In this document: positions 7,693 to 15,897 of the stretch, piece after piece
Layout: the number at the start of each line of letters is the position of its first letter
How positions within the stretch are numbered: position 1 is the stretch's first letter
Notes under the pieces: model-generated
Database searches by the model: none
The model's input: only the letters and a program-made list of their open reading frames with translations
What the model was told of the DNA's origin: nothing
Translations under genes and position numbers: made by a program
Assembly (NCBI RefSeq): GCF_020519665.1
Contig: NZ_CP084703.1
Coordinates: 1,488,001-1,552,000 of the forward strand
Length of the DNA stretch: 64,000 nucleotides
Direction: 5' to 3'
Source of the DNA: Bacillus shivajii
GTDB lineage: Bacteria > Bacillota > Bacilli > Bacillales > Salisediminibacteriaceae

Positions 7693-9610
7693 GAGCGTCC
7701 GAGCATAGGTTATATCTTATAGTGGGTGGGAACCCCACCGGGCAAGAGCTAACCACTCACCCGTAACGAGTCTTGGAGGGTTGTAGGCAACTATAACCTT
7801 TAAGCGTAGACAGTAAGACAGTGGGCCGTAAGCCAAGTGGTTGAAGGGATTGAGCTTCGAAAACTTATAAATGGGAAAGCTGATGGTCTTATAATTCCAG
7901 AAAGCAATACCTGTATAAACACTATGGTAAGTTTATATAGGTTTCCCCGGAGTCTGTGACCTCGGCACGCTGGACATTGGTAGGGTATGGCAACTCGGGA
8001 GGTCCTGAATGATCTTCTGGAAAAGAAGTATGGTAGACAAGCGATACAAAGTGAGGAAGCCAAATGTCATTCAGGAAGTCGGATGGATGCGTAGTACCAA
8101 TGAAGTCGGGTAACGCTGACGGAGGAAAGGCATCCACCTTGTATCGATCGAATCAGGGACACATGAACTACACACAGAGGTAGGAGGGCATATCTCATGG
8201 AAACAAAACTGATGCGAATAGCTGAAGTAGCGAAAACAAACCCAGAACTAAAATTTACTTCACTGATCCACTTACTGAATAAAGATTCCCTAAAAGAGTG
8301 TCATCATCAACTCAACGGAAATAAAGCACCAGGTATATTAGGGACAACGAAACAAGAATACAGTGAAAACCTGGAAGGGAACCTTCAATATCTTATCAAT
8401 CGAATGAAGAAACAAAGCTACAAACCACAACCAGTTAAACGGGTTTATATTGATAAATCAGGTTCTAAGAAGAAGCGTCCCCTAGGTATCCCAGAGTATG
8501 AAGACAAGATCATTCAAAAAGGTTTAGCCAAAATCTTAAATTCAATCTATGAACAAGACTTTCTAGATTGCTCATTTGGCTTCAGGCCAAACCGAAACTG
8601 TCATGATGCGCTAAAGGTACTTAATATGTATATTGAAAGAAGGTACACGAACTATATCGTTGATGTAGACATTAAAGGGTTCTTTGACAATGTGGATCAC
8701 AAATGGATGGTGGAATTTCTAAAACATCGGATCAATGATCCTAACGTATTAAGGTTAATCAATAGATTTCTTAAAGCAGGGTATGTAAAGGATATGAAGT
8801 GGTACAAAGATGAATTTGGAACGCCGCAAGGCGGCCTAGCTTCTCCGATTCTTGCAAATGTTTATCTACACTATGTGTTAGACCTATGGTTTGAAAAGCA
8901 TGTAAAGAAAAGATGCAAAGGACAAGCTTACATAGTGAGGTACGCAGATGATTTTGTATGTTGTTTTCAATATCACAAAGATGCACAACAGTTTTACCGT
9001 GCGTTAAAAGAACGATTGAAGAAGTTTAACCTAGAAATCGCTGAAGACAAAACAAAAGTTATTCCATTTGGAAGGTTTGCCAAGGAAAATGAGCAAAGAA
9101 CAGGGAATCACAAACCACCAACATTTAAATTCTTAGGTTTTACGCACTATTGTAGTGAAAGTAAACAAGGAAAGTTTCGCGTTAAAAGGAAAACCGACAA
9201 GAAGAAAATGAGAACAAAACTAAAAGAAACAAAAGAGTGGTTAAAGTCAAAACGCAATCTTAAAATTCAAGCGATTATGGATAGACTCCAACGTTCACTA
9301 AAGGGTTACTACAACTACTACTGTATCACTGATAACCTTCCTACCGTGGAGGAATTTGTCTATCATATAAGACTCCTTCTATTCAAATGGATGAATAGAA
9401 GGAGTCAAAGGAAATCTTTTACATGGGATAAGTTTAACCTTTTCATGAATAAATTTCCATTACCGTCACCAAGAAAGAAAGTAGATATTTATAATCTGAG
9501 GTCACATATCAGCTATATTCAGTAAAGGGTATAGGGAGGAGCCGTGTGCGGTAATTCCGCACGCACGGTTCTGAGAGGGGGTGAGGGTGTGAACCCTCTT
9601 CCTACTCGAC
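7693..9610 (+). mobile_element. Group II intron, complete, with intron-encoded protein
   Basis: The intron begins near GAGCG at 7693 and ends near 9610 (ends estimated). Domain V is the 33-nt hairpin at 9539-9571, GAGCCGTG...CACGGTTC with the GCGGTAATTCCGC top. Domain VI follows with the stem GAGGGT/ACCCTC and a likely branch-point A in CCTAC near 9604. The 500 nt before the ORF would hold domains I-III; its GC content is clearly higher than the flanks. The ORF lies in the domain IV position. Splicing from DNA context gives no interrupted gene: the target is an intergenic repeat. Confidence 0.85.
8197..9525 (+). CDS. ltrA: Group II intron reverse transcriptase/maturase
   Basis: A 442-residue intron-encoded protein that assists splicing and reverse-transcribes the intron during retrohoming. 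Reverse transcriptase blocks are in order: RPLGIPEYEDKIIQKGL (~90), SFGFRPNRNCHDAL (~128), VDVDIKGFFDNVDH (~150), GTPQGGLASPILAN (~209), catalytic YADD in IVRYADDFVCCF (~250), and FKFLGFTHY (~312). The maturase X/GIIM region with LKGYYNYYCITDN (~370) follows. No HNH endonuclease domain is present at the C-terminus, so the intron probably uses strand-primed insertion. The start ATG has a GGAGGG ribosome site. It looks intact. Confidence 0.93.
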   Translation: METKLMRIAEVAKTNPELKFTSLIHLLNKDSLKECHHQLNGNKAPGILGTTKQEYSENLEGNLQYLINRMKKQSYKPQPVKRVYIDKSGSKKKRPLGIPEYEDKIIQKGLAKILNSIYEQDFLDCSFGFRPNRNCHDALKVLNMYIERRYTNYIVDVDIKGFFDNVDHKWMVEFLKHRINDPNVLRLINRFLKAGYVKDMKWYKDEFGTPQGGLASPILANVYLHYVLDLWFEKHVKKRCKGQAYIVRYADDFVCCFQYHKDAQQFYRALKERLKKFNLEIAEDKTKVIPFGRFAKENEQRTGNHKPPTFKFLGFTHYCSESKQGKFRVKRKTDKKKMRTKLKETKEWLKSKRNLKIQAIMDRLQRSLKGYYNYYCITDNLPTVEEFVYHIRLLLFKWMNRRSQRKSFTWDKFNLFMNKFPLPSPRKKVDIYNLRSHISYIQ

Positions 9611-9834
9611 AATTTATCGTCGATAGATAATTGCTCCTGCGCCGAGTAATCGCAGGAACAACGAGCTGAAGATCCACTTAGGTGAAGAGTTGTCGAGCCT
9701 AAGTTAGCTGAAGACAAGCCCTCGGGAAAGCGTCCGTCTGAAGTGAAGTTCACGTTTATCATTCGGAATTTCCCACCTTATTTAGAGTGATGAAATTGAT
9801 TCATGTAATAGACAAAAAGAAAGGAACTACATTC

Positions 9835-11910
9835 ATGACAGAGAAAAAAAATAAAAAGTCACATTTACCTGTCAGGTTAAACATTATTTTTTTCCTTGTC
9901 TTTCTTTTGTTCTCAGCACTTATTTTAAGGTTAGGTGTCGTACAAATTGTACAAGGAGAGGAATATCAAGAACAGCTAGAAAGAACGGTAAATATTAGTG
10001 TACCAGTTGAGGCTCCACGAGGCTTAATGTACGATCGTTATGGAAACATTTTAGTTGATAATGAACTTTTGTTTACCGTGACTTATACTAATCGTCGCAC
10101 ACTTCCTAGTGAAATGTTAGAAACAGCGAAGAAATTAAACGAATATATCACTCAAGAGCCTCGAAACATATACGATCGAGAAATTCGTGAATTTTGGGGG
10201 CTGTTACATAGTGACAGTGAAGATGGAGAATTGAGTGAATTTGATGAATTGTTAACAATTGAGGATGCGAGTGAACAAGAGATTCCGATGGATGAGATCT
10301 ATGATAGACGACTAGCACTTATTCCTGATGAAGAGATTGAACGCTTAAAAGAGTCAGAAGAAGATATGCATGTTTTTGGTATTTGGAGAGAGTTTATCGC
10401 TGGTTATAATAACTTGCCTCATAAAGTGAAGCGAGGAATATCTTATGAATCAGCCGCTCAAATCATGGAGAATCTCGAAGACTTACCTGGTGTAGATATT
10501 ATCCGTGATTCGAGACGTTTAAATGTATTTGATGATACATTAAGTGGTATTATTGGTAATGTTGGTTCAATAAGACGTGATGATTTAGACTATTACCTTT
10601 CACAAGGGTATAGACGTAATGAAGAGGTAGGGACTAGTTTTTTAGAAGCACAATATGAATCAGTATTACGTGGTGAAAAAGGAAGCCTTGATAACTTTCT
10701 TGACCGTGAGGGGAACTTTCTAAGAAACCCTGAAGAACAGCTTGGGAGCAGAGGAAACGACCTTGTATTAACATTTGATATAGAATTACAGCAAAAAGTT
10801 GAAGAAATCGTTAATAGAGAGGTAGAAGCAGTTGCATCAGAATTTGTTGGAGACCCTGATGCCTACGTTGTCATGATGGAACCTCATACTGGTGAAGTAC
10901 TATCAATTGCACGTTATAAAAGGGACGAGACAGGGACGATAACTAGTGCATTTGAGATGGGTTCAACGATCAAGGGAGCGACAGTTCTTGCTGGATATGA
11001 CTCTGGAGCTCTTCCGCCAGGTTCTAGAATTCTTGATAGACCGATTGATCTTCCTCAAACACCCTTGATTCGGTCTCACCAACGATTAGGCTATATTAAT
11101 GACTTACAAGCTTTAGAACGTTCTTCAAATATTTATATGACTTATGTCGCAATGAACTTAGTTAATTATACTCCTGGTGTTAGTGGTACAAATTGGAATA
11201 TTTCGAAGGTGTATGATACTTATGATTATTTACGTAATTATTACAATCAATTTGGTTTAGGTGTGCATACAGGGATCGATTTACCGAGCGAAGCAGTTGG
11301 GATCGATGGTGGATATCAAGCTCCCGGTAATTTACTTTATCTAACTTTTGGTCAATTTGACACATATACAACGATGCAATTAACTCAATATGTAGCAACA
11401 CTTGCGAATGGGGGCTATCGTATTGCGCCAAGAGTCGTACGAGAAATTCGTGAGCCAGGAAAAGATAGAGGGGAATTAGGTCCAATATCACAGCAAATGA
11501 AACCGAAAGTGTTAAACACAGTAGATACGAATGATGAATATCTAGACCGAGTAAAAGAAGGTTTTCGCCTTGTCATGCACGGTTCAAATGGAACAGCTAG
11601 ATCGTTTTTTAACGATGCAGATTATGAAGTTGGCGGGAAAACAGGTACAGCTCAAGTGAGTGTAAATGGAGAAAAAGCAAATAACCAAGCGCTTGTAGGT
11701 TTTGCACCATTCGACGAACCAGAAGTCGTATTTTCCGTTCTTGCTCCAGGTATGGACCGCACAACACAAGCAAGATTAGCGAATACAATTGGAAGACAAA
11801 TATTAGATGCATACTTTGATTTAAAAGAGCAACGTAGAGGTCCAGTTCTGCCAGAGCATAACCGTGACTATGAAGATGATAACGTTGACTTTGATGAAAT
11901 GGATGATTAA
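9835..11910 (+). CDS. pbpA: Class B penicillin-binding protein 2A (transpeptidase)
   Basis: A peptidoglycan DD-transpeptidase of the rod-shape (elongation) type, anchored by one N-terminal membrane helix (residues ~12-35). A PBP dimerisation domain follows, then the transpeptidase domain with the catalytic serine in STIK (~377), the SSN motif in ERSSNIYM (~432), and KTG in GGKTGTAQ (~602). Length of 691 residues is close to B. subtilis PbpA. The ATG at 9835 is chosen because it has AAAGGA 9 nt upstream. The upstream in-frame ATGs lie in the inverted repeat of the mobile element and have no ribosome site. Expression may depend on a promoter within the inserted element. Confidence 0.93.
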   Translation: MTEKKNKKSHLPVRLNIIFFLVFLLFSALILRLGVVQIVQGEEYQEQLERTVNISVPVEAPRGLMYDRYGNILVDNELLFTVTYTNRRTLPSEMLETAKKLNEYITQEPRNIYDREIREFWGLLHSDSEDGELSEFDELLTIEDASEQEIPMDEIYDRRLALIPDEEIERLKESEEDMHVFGIWREFIAGYNNLPHKVKRGISYESAAQIMENLEDLPGVDIIRDSRRLNVFDDTLSGIIGNVGSIRRDDLDYYLSQGYRRNEEVGTSFLEAQYESVLRGEKGSLDNFLDREGNFLRNPEEQLGSRGNDLVLTFDIELQQKVEEIVNREVEAVASEFVGDPDAYVVMMEPHTGEVLSIARYKRDETGTITSAFEMGSTIKGATVLAGYDSGALPPGSRILDRPIDLPQTPLIRSHQRLGYINDLQALERSSNIYMTYVAMNLVNYTPGVSGTNWNISKVYDTYDYLRNYYNQFGLGVHTGIDLPSEAVGIDGGYQAPGNLLYLTFGQFDTYTTMQLTQYVATLANGGYRIAPRVVREIREPGKDRGELGPISQQMKPKVLNTVDTNDEYLDRVKEGFRLVMHGSNGTARSFFNDADYEVGGKTGTAQVSVNGEKANNQALVGFAPFDEPEVVFSVLAPGMDRTTQARLANTIGRQILDAYFDLKEQRRGPVLPEHNRDYEDDNVDFDEMDD

Positions 11911-12178
11911 AGAACAAAAGCGCAAGCGCCTTGTACACGAGCGACCTCGAGCGAAGCTACGGCATTGAGTTTGCTTCCTTGCAGCTTTGCGACGAGTAAA
12001 ACGAAGTGACGCAGGAGTCAAGTAGGCGCGTAGCTGTCTCTTCCTCTACTAGCTTTCCTTCGAAGATTTATCCGTCGAGACAACTCGAAGTACCTCTGAG
12101 AAGTAACGCTCGTCGCTGAAGCTAGACGTAACCACTAGCTAGAAATTTATCCACAAGCACATATTTTATAATTTCCTA
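11911..12178. repeat. Interspersed repeat, family 2, copy 1
   Basis: GC-richer intergenic repeat that also occurs, in opposite orientation, at 33389-33613. Shared parts are the GCGCAAGCGCC end with a GTACACGAGCGAC-like sequence, the core that includes ATCCGTCGAGACAACTC, and the end CTTGTGGATAAATTT/AAATTTATCCACAAG followed by the AT-rich ATATTTTATAATTTCC. The core also appears at 24315-24371. No coding capacity is credible. Confidence 0.75.
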
Positions 12179-12186
12179 GACTATTA

Positions 12187-12233
12187 AAAAAGAGGCAAAC
12201 TCATCGTATGAACTACATGAGTTTGCCTCTTTT
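12187..12233. terminator. Bidirectional terminator between pbpA and yqzC-like gene
   Basis: AAAAGAGGCAAACTCAT (12187-12203) is a perfect inverted repeat with ATGAGTTTGCCTCTTTT (12217-12233), A-run on one side and T-run on the other, between convergent genes. Confidence 0.9.
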
Positions 12234-12277
12234 ATAGGTTTAAATACCTTACTAGGCGTCGAATGTGATTTTGTAAA

Positions 12278-12784
12278 TTATGAAGTAATCCTTCTAATGA
12301 TCTCTTCTAATGACATATCACTAGAAATTTCTGTTTCCCCTAACTGGATTTTTGTTTCAACACCCATGTCTGCAATTTTTCTTTCAAAATCACGTCGATT
12401 ATCGATGATATTCATTTTTTCTAAATGGCGTCCTATATCAGTTGATGTCATCCCTTGTTGAATAGATATGATTGTTTGGTATATAACCTCTTCATCACTT
12501 TGTTGTTCGTTGTTTTCACCTTGTTTCAGTTCTTCATCTAATTTAGAAGTTTCATCTAACCTCGCAATCAATTCTTCATTATCAGCTTTTACAGCTGTTA
12601 ATTCACTCGATAATTGTTCGTATTCATCATTTGTTAAAATGACGTGTGAGTCTTCTAAAAATTGATGAGCATCGTCTTCTGTCATTGCGTTTGTTTGTTC
12701 ACCAGCATTCATCGGGCTACTGAAAAAGTAAATAGCAGCAATGGCTGATGTTGCTATAAATATGCCAGCTGCAATTCCACGCAT
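12278..12784 (-). CDS. Membrane-anchored protein with MltG/LysM-like C-terminal segment (YqzC-like)
   Basis: A 168-residue protein with one N-terminal membrane helix (IAAGIFIATSAIAAIYFF), an acidic linker, a coiled coil (~50-95), and a C-terminal segment IQQGMTSTDIGRHLEKMNII. That segment resembles the N-terminal LysM-like region of the MltG/YceG family, but no catalytic lytic-transglycosylase domain follows. The ATG at 12784 has AAGGA 9 nt upstream. A GTG at 12802 is an alternative start. It is paired with the next upstream gene, the arrangement of yqzC and yqzD in B. subtilis. The pst phosphate genes found there are absent here. The function is unknown. Confidence 0.6.
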   Translation of the reverse strand: MRGIAAGIFIATSAIAAIYFFSSPMNAGEQTNAMTEDDAHQFLEDSHVILTNDEYEQLSSELTAVKADNEELIARLDETSKLDEELKQGENNEQQSDEEVIYQTIISIQQGMTSTDIGRHLEKMNIIDNRRDFERKIADMGVETKIQLGETEISSDMSLEEIIRRITS

Positions 12785-12828
12785 TTTCTCGTTTCCTTCC
12801 ACCTGTTCATCCCTCGCTTTTAAGAAAT

Positions 12829-13170
12829 TTATGCTAATAAATCTTCAATTTCTTCTTCACTTTTTTCTGTATAGTTTGCGATTTCTTTAACTGTAAGACC
12901 GTCTTCATACATGCTTAAAACCTCATCACGAGAAAGCTCTTTACGTGTAGGATTTGATAATGATTGTTCGATTGAATTAGGAGAAGAAGGAATCATATAC
13001 TCCTCTTCTAGAACTTGGACTTTTTTCTTCACTTGATATAGCTCTTGCATAAATTGAATCGAAAAGTTCTCTAATTGCTTTTCAGTTTCTTTTGCAGGGT
13101 CCTTTCGGAAAAAAGAAAGAACGAATAACAAAATTGATACAGAAAATAAAATAATGATCATTGTTTCCAT
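12829..13170 (-). CDS. Small membrane-anchored protein with helix-turn-helix-like C-terminus (YqzD-like)
   Basis: A 113-residue protein. One N-terminal membrane helix (METMIIILFSVSILLFVLSFF) is followed by a coiled coil and a C-terminal segment SRDEVLSMYEDGLTVKEIANYTEKSEEEIEDLL that reads like a helix-turn-helix. The ATG has a GGAGG ribosome site. It is upstream of the YqzC-like gene with 44 nt between, so the two probably form an operon. The synteny suggests the YqzD position. I know no function for it. Confidence 0.6.
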   Translation of the reverse strand: METMIIILFSVSILLFVLSFFRKDPAKETEKQLENFSIQFMQELYQVKKKVQVLEEEYMIPSSPNSIEQSLSNPTRKELSRDEVLSMYEDGLTVKEIANYTEKSEEEIEDLLA

Positions 13171-13547
13171 GACTTAACCTCCAACTTTCTTTTAAACAGT
13201 GCTAAAGTTTTCTCTAAAACTATCATATAAAAAATAGCGTTGAGTTTGTAGCAGATTTTTTTGGTAATTCGACAATATCTAAAATATACTAAATTCCTTG
13301 TCAAGATAAGCTAAGAAGGTCATGGGTATATTGTAGAAGATTGTTGGAAAAATTATTGAATTATGCCATTCATTATTTTTTTTATAGATTATCTCCTACA
13401 ATGACGCACAACTGACAAGTACTGACAAAATAACCTTCTTGTTGAAGTGGGGAAGACTCGGTAGAATTACAATATAACAAAAAATGGAACGTGACTAATG
13501 CTAATAAGATGTATGGACAAGTATTCATTTGAAGGAGGAAACAAATA
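13171..13547. other. Divergent intergenic region
   Basis: 376 bp between the divergent YqzD-like gene and the 13548 gene. A possible promoter toward the right gene is TTGTTG (13439) - 17 nt - TAGAAT (about 13462). I see no RNA gene or shared repeat. Confidence 0.35.
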
Positions 13548-14135
13548 GTGAGTATAACAAAACCAACTTCATTAAATGTGACAAAAGAATATGTACTAAA
13601 AGTGAATGGAGAATGCTTTGCAAAAATAAATTGTGATGGAACGGATCAATACCACCAAGAAAAATCTAGTTTGTTAGATTGGAAGTATATGAATTTGATG
13701 GATTCGTCAAAAGGGAAGAAATTAAATAAACTATGGATGAAAAGCCATTTAGAAGTACCGCTAACGATCTCAATTTTAGTAAACTGTTATGTAAATGAAT
13801 CAGCTGAGAGACCGTTAGTATACTATTCACCAACAAAAGAAGCAATAATGATTTTTGATGGCGACAAGTATCATCTATATGGAGGAATATCGTCTTCAGG
13901 AAAAGCAAAGAAATATCATACTGCTTCTGTAGACATAGCGGAGTGGGAGGCAAATGCACCAGTTCAATTTCAACCGTTAAAAAATAATGCCGACGGCTGG
14001 GCAATGGAATATCAATTAAATGTTACAAAAAATGACTTCACTTATTTATACGATTGGGAAATTAGTAGTCCAACAATTCATGACATCGAAGGATTACACG
14101 TCCATTATGAAAACGTATTAGCAGCGAGTAAGTAG
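13548..14135 (+). CDS. Protein of unknown function
   Basis: A 195-residue protein I do not recognise. It begins at a GTG with a strong GAAGGAGGAAA ribosome site. It has no signal peptide and no membrane segment. The sequence is polar with aromatic-rich beta-strand-like stretches (KYHLYGGISSSGKAKKYH; FTYLYDWEISSPTIHDIEG). No catalytic motif is visible. It stands alone between the YqzD-like gene and rpmG, with its own ribosome site, and codon use looks like that of neighbouring genes. A cytosolic beta-rich protein is the most that can be said. Confidence 0.75.
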   Translation: MSITKPTSLNVTKEYVLKVNGECFAKINCDGTDQYHQEKSSLLDWKYMNLMDSSKGKKLNKLWMKSHLEVPLTISILVNCYVNESAERPLVYYSPTKEAIMIFDGDKYHLYGGISSSGKAKKYHTASVDIAEWEANAPVQFQPLKNNADGWAMEYQLNVTKNDFTYLYDWEISSPTIHDIEGLHVHYENVLAASK

Positions 14136-14164
14136 TGCGCTTAAAAGTCGGAATTTTCTTTCTC

Positions 14165-14193
14165 TTGAATATATCGTCATGTTCTGCTATTAT
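14165..14193 (+). promoter_or_regulatory. Promoter of rpmG
   Basis: TTGAAT (14165-14170), 17-nt spacer, TATTAT (14188-14193), ending 41 nt before the start codon. Confidence 0.65.
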
Positions 14194-14234
14194 TTTAAAG
14201 GTATGAGTAAGATATGACGTTTGGAGGGATAATG

Positions 14235-14384
14235 ATGCGCGTACAAGTTACTTTAGCATGTACTGAAACAGGCGACCGCAACTATATTACGACTAAAAAT
14301 AAACGTACGAACCCAGACCGTATGGAGCTTAAAAAATTTAGCCCACGTTTAGGTCGTCACACTTTACACCGTGAAACGAAGTAA
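14235..14384 (+). CDS. rpmG: 50S ribosomal protein L33
   Basis: A 49-residue protein: [19 protein letters not shown], then [19 protein letters not shown] and the typical C-terminal RHTLHRETK. It is complete. Only one cysteine is present, so this is the zinc-free (C-) form; many Bacillus also have a four-cysteine paralogue elsewhere. Of the two adjacent ATGs the second (14235) has the better spacing (7 nt) from GGAGG. It has its own promoter and terminator. Confidence 0.97.
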   Translation: MRVQVTLACTETGDRNYITTKNKRTNPDRMELKKFSPRLGRHTLHRETK

Positions 14385-14416
14385 GCAGAGGATTTTTCCT
14401 TCTGCTTATTTTTTTT
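14384..14416 (+). terminator. Terminator of rpmG
   Basis: AGCAGA and TCTGCT pair around GGATTTTTCC, followed by TATTTTTTTT, directly after the stop codon. Confidence 0.85.
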
Positions 14417-14535
14417 ACCAAAATATAAGCATTCACAATGCATCTTAACTATAATAAGTGACTTTATCAACATAGGATTACTAATGGCTTATGCTAAAAT
14501 AAAAAGAGATTACTTATAAAATGGGGTGGGTATGA

Positions 14536-15099
14536 ATGAATAAAAAGTCTTTACGTAAAGAAATGAAGAATAAGTATAATACGATGTCTAATGAAGAGAG
14601 AAAGACACGTACAATAAGAATTCATAACCAATTATTACATTGGGAAGGATGGAAAGCATCGAAAATAGTAGGAACGACAGTCTCTGTTGGTAATGAAGTA
14701 GATACATACGAGTTAATAAAAAATTGCTGGGAAGAAGGAAAACTAGTTGTGGTTCCAAAATGTGAACCAAACGGTAAACAACTTCATTTTTATAAACTCA
14801 CTTCTTTTGATCAATTAGAAGATTCGTTTTATGGATTAAAAGAGCCGAACCCTAATAAGTGTGAGCGTATTCAGCCTACTGAAATTTCTTTACTCATCGT
14901 TCCTGGGCTTTTCTTTGATAAAAACGGGTATAGAGTCGGTTATGGCGGCGGATATTATGACCGTTTTTTATCTGAGTTTCAATTGAAAACATGTGCCCTT
15001 TGCTATGACTTTCAGATATTAGAATATGTACCGTATGAAAAACATGATATTCCAGTTGAAACACTAGTTTCGGAGTCAATAGTTATACCATGTATGTAA
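14536..15099 (+). CDS. fthC: 5-formyltetrahydrofolate cyclo-ligase
   Basis: Converts 5-formyl-THF to 5,10-methenyl-THF with ATP, salvaging folate. The 187-residue protein shows the N-terminal KKSLRKEMKNKYNTMSNEE basic helix, the substrate region GTTVSVGNEVDTYELI (~55), PGLFFDKNGYRVGYGGG (~128), and the family signature GYGGGYYDRFL. It corresponds to B. subtilis YqgN by position. The ATG has a GGGGTGGG site. The next gene starts inside its last codons (10-nt overlap), so they are translationally coupled. Confidence 0.95.
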   Translation: MNKKSLRKEMKNKYNTMSNEERKTRTIRIHNQLLHWEGWKASKIVGTTVSVGNEVDTYELIKNCWEEGKLVVVPKCEPNGKQLHFYKLTSFDQLEDSFYGLKEPNPNKCERIQPTEISLLIVPGLFFDKNGYRVGYGGGYYDRFLSEFQLKTCALCYDFQILEYVPYEKHDIPVETLVSESIVIPCM

Positions 15100-15887
15100 C
15101 GATTCTAGCAGTAATCGGAGTTTATTTATTATCAGTTGTTGCTTATAAGAAAGGGTCATTAACGAAAGGTGGAGCGTTAGCCGCCTTTGCTATCGGTGCT
15201 ACAATAGCGATCAGTTTGTCATTGTTTGGTTTAATCATTTTAGGGGCATTTTTTCTCTCTTCTACAATGATTGGTAAGTATATTCGTTCGGAGGTTGAAG
15301 AAATAGAACGAAAGGGGGAAAGAAGAGATGCCATACAAGTCCTTGCAAACGGTGGTTGGGCTTCAGTTTCTGCACTTATATATGGCATGACTAGTATGAC
15401 CGTTTGGCTTATTGCTTTTATTGCTGCATTAACTGCTGCAAATAGTGATACTTGGGCCTCTTCAATAGGAAAATTAAGTAAGAGAAGGCCGATACATTTT
15501 TTTACTTTTAATAAAATAGAATATGGACAATCTGGTGGCATGACAATAGCCGGGACATTAGGTGCTATAGCAGGAGCATTGTTTATAAGCTTGGTTACAT
15601 GGCTTATTGCACCTTTACTCCATCCCTCAGTGGAAATAGGTGTATCAATTATCATCATTATTGCTGTTATCGGCTTTTTAGCACAATATATTGATACGGT
15701 TGTTGGGGGAACAATACAAGCATTATTTCAATGTCGGATATGTGGCAAAGTAACGGAAAAAAATTTACATTGTAAAATCAATACAGAAAAAATAAGAGGG
15801 TTTGCATGTATTACAAATGACGTGACTAATCATGCATGTACACTATCAGCAATTGGTTTGACTTGGTTATACTTTTTAATGCTTTAG
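15090..15887 (+). CDS. DUF92 family membrane protein
   Basis: A 265-residue integral membrane protein with six to seven hydrophobic segments. The conserved DUF92 pieces are present: KKGSLTKGGALAAFAIG near the N-terminus, LANGGWASVSALIYG (~88), the acidic/polar AANSDTWASSIGKLSKRRP (~127), and QSGGMTIAGTLGAIAGAL (~150). Plant VTE6 phytyl-phosphate kinase belongs to this family, but the bacterial substrate is unknown. A CXXC pair (QCRICGKVTEKNLHC) lies near the C-terminus. It overlaps fthC by 10 nt and is followed after 10 nt by the ThiF-like gene. Confidence 0.85.
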   Translation: MYVTILAVIGVYLLSVVAYKKGSLTKGGALAAFAIGATIAISLSLFGLIILGAFFLSSTMIGKYIRSEVEEIERKGERRDAIQVLANGGWASVSALIYGMTSMTVWLIAFIAALTAANSDTWASSIGKLSKRRPIHFFTFNKIEYGQSGGMTIAGTLGAIAGALFISLVTWLIAPLLHPSVEIGVSIIIIIAVIGFLAQYIDTVVGGTIQALFQCRICGKVTEKNLHCKINTEKIRGFACITNDVTNHACTLSAIGLTWLYFLML

Positions 15888-15897
15888 GAGGGAAACA

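Larger units (their letters stand above)
7594..9803. mobile_element. MITE-like repeat (family 1) split by a group II intron
   Basis: The left end TGAATCAATTTCAT (7594-7607) and right end ATGAAATTGATTCA (9790-9803) are terminal inverted repeats. About 80 bp next to the left end and about 170 bp next to the right end match the uninterrupted copy at 34682-35034. Between the two matching parts lies the group II intron. Without the intron the element would be roughly 300 bp. The right end lies only 32 bp before the pbpA start, so the insertion separates pbpA from whatever lay upstream. No transposase is encoded. Confidence 0.7.

Noticed and set aside
7800-8137. Minus-strand open frames of 71-87 codons
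   Set aside because: They lie in the structured 5' part (domains I-III) of the group II intron and have no ribosome site.
9787-9834. Upstream ATG start for pbpA
   Set aside because: These codons come from the inverted end of the inserted element and have no ribosome site; ATG 9835 has one.
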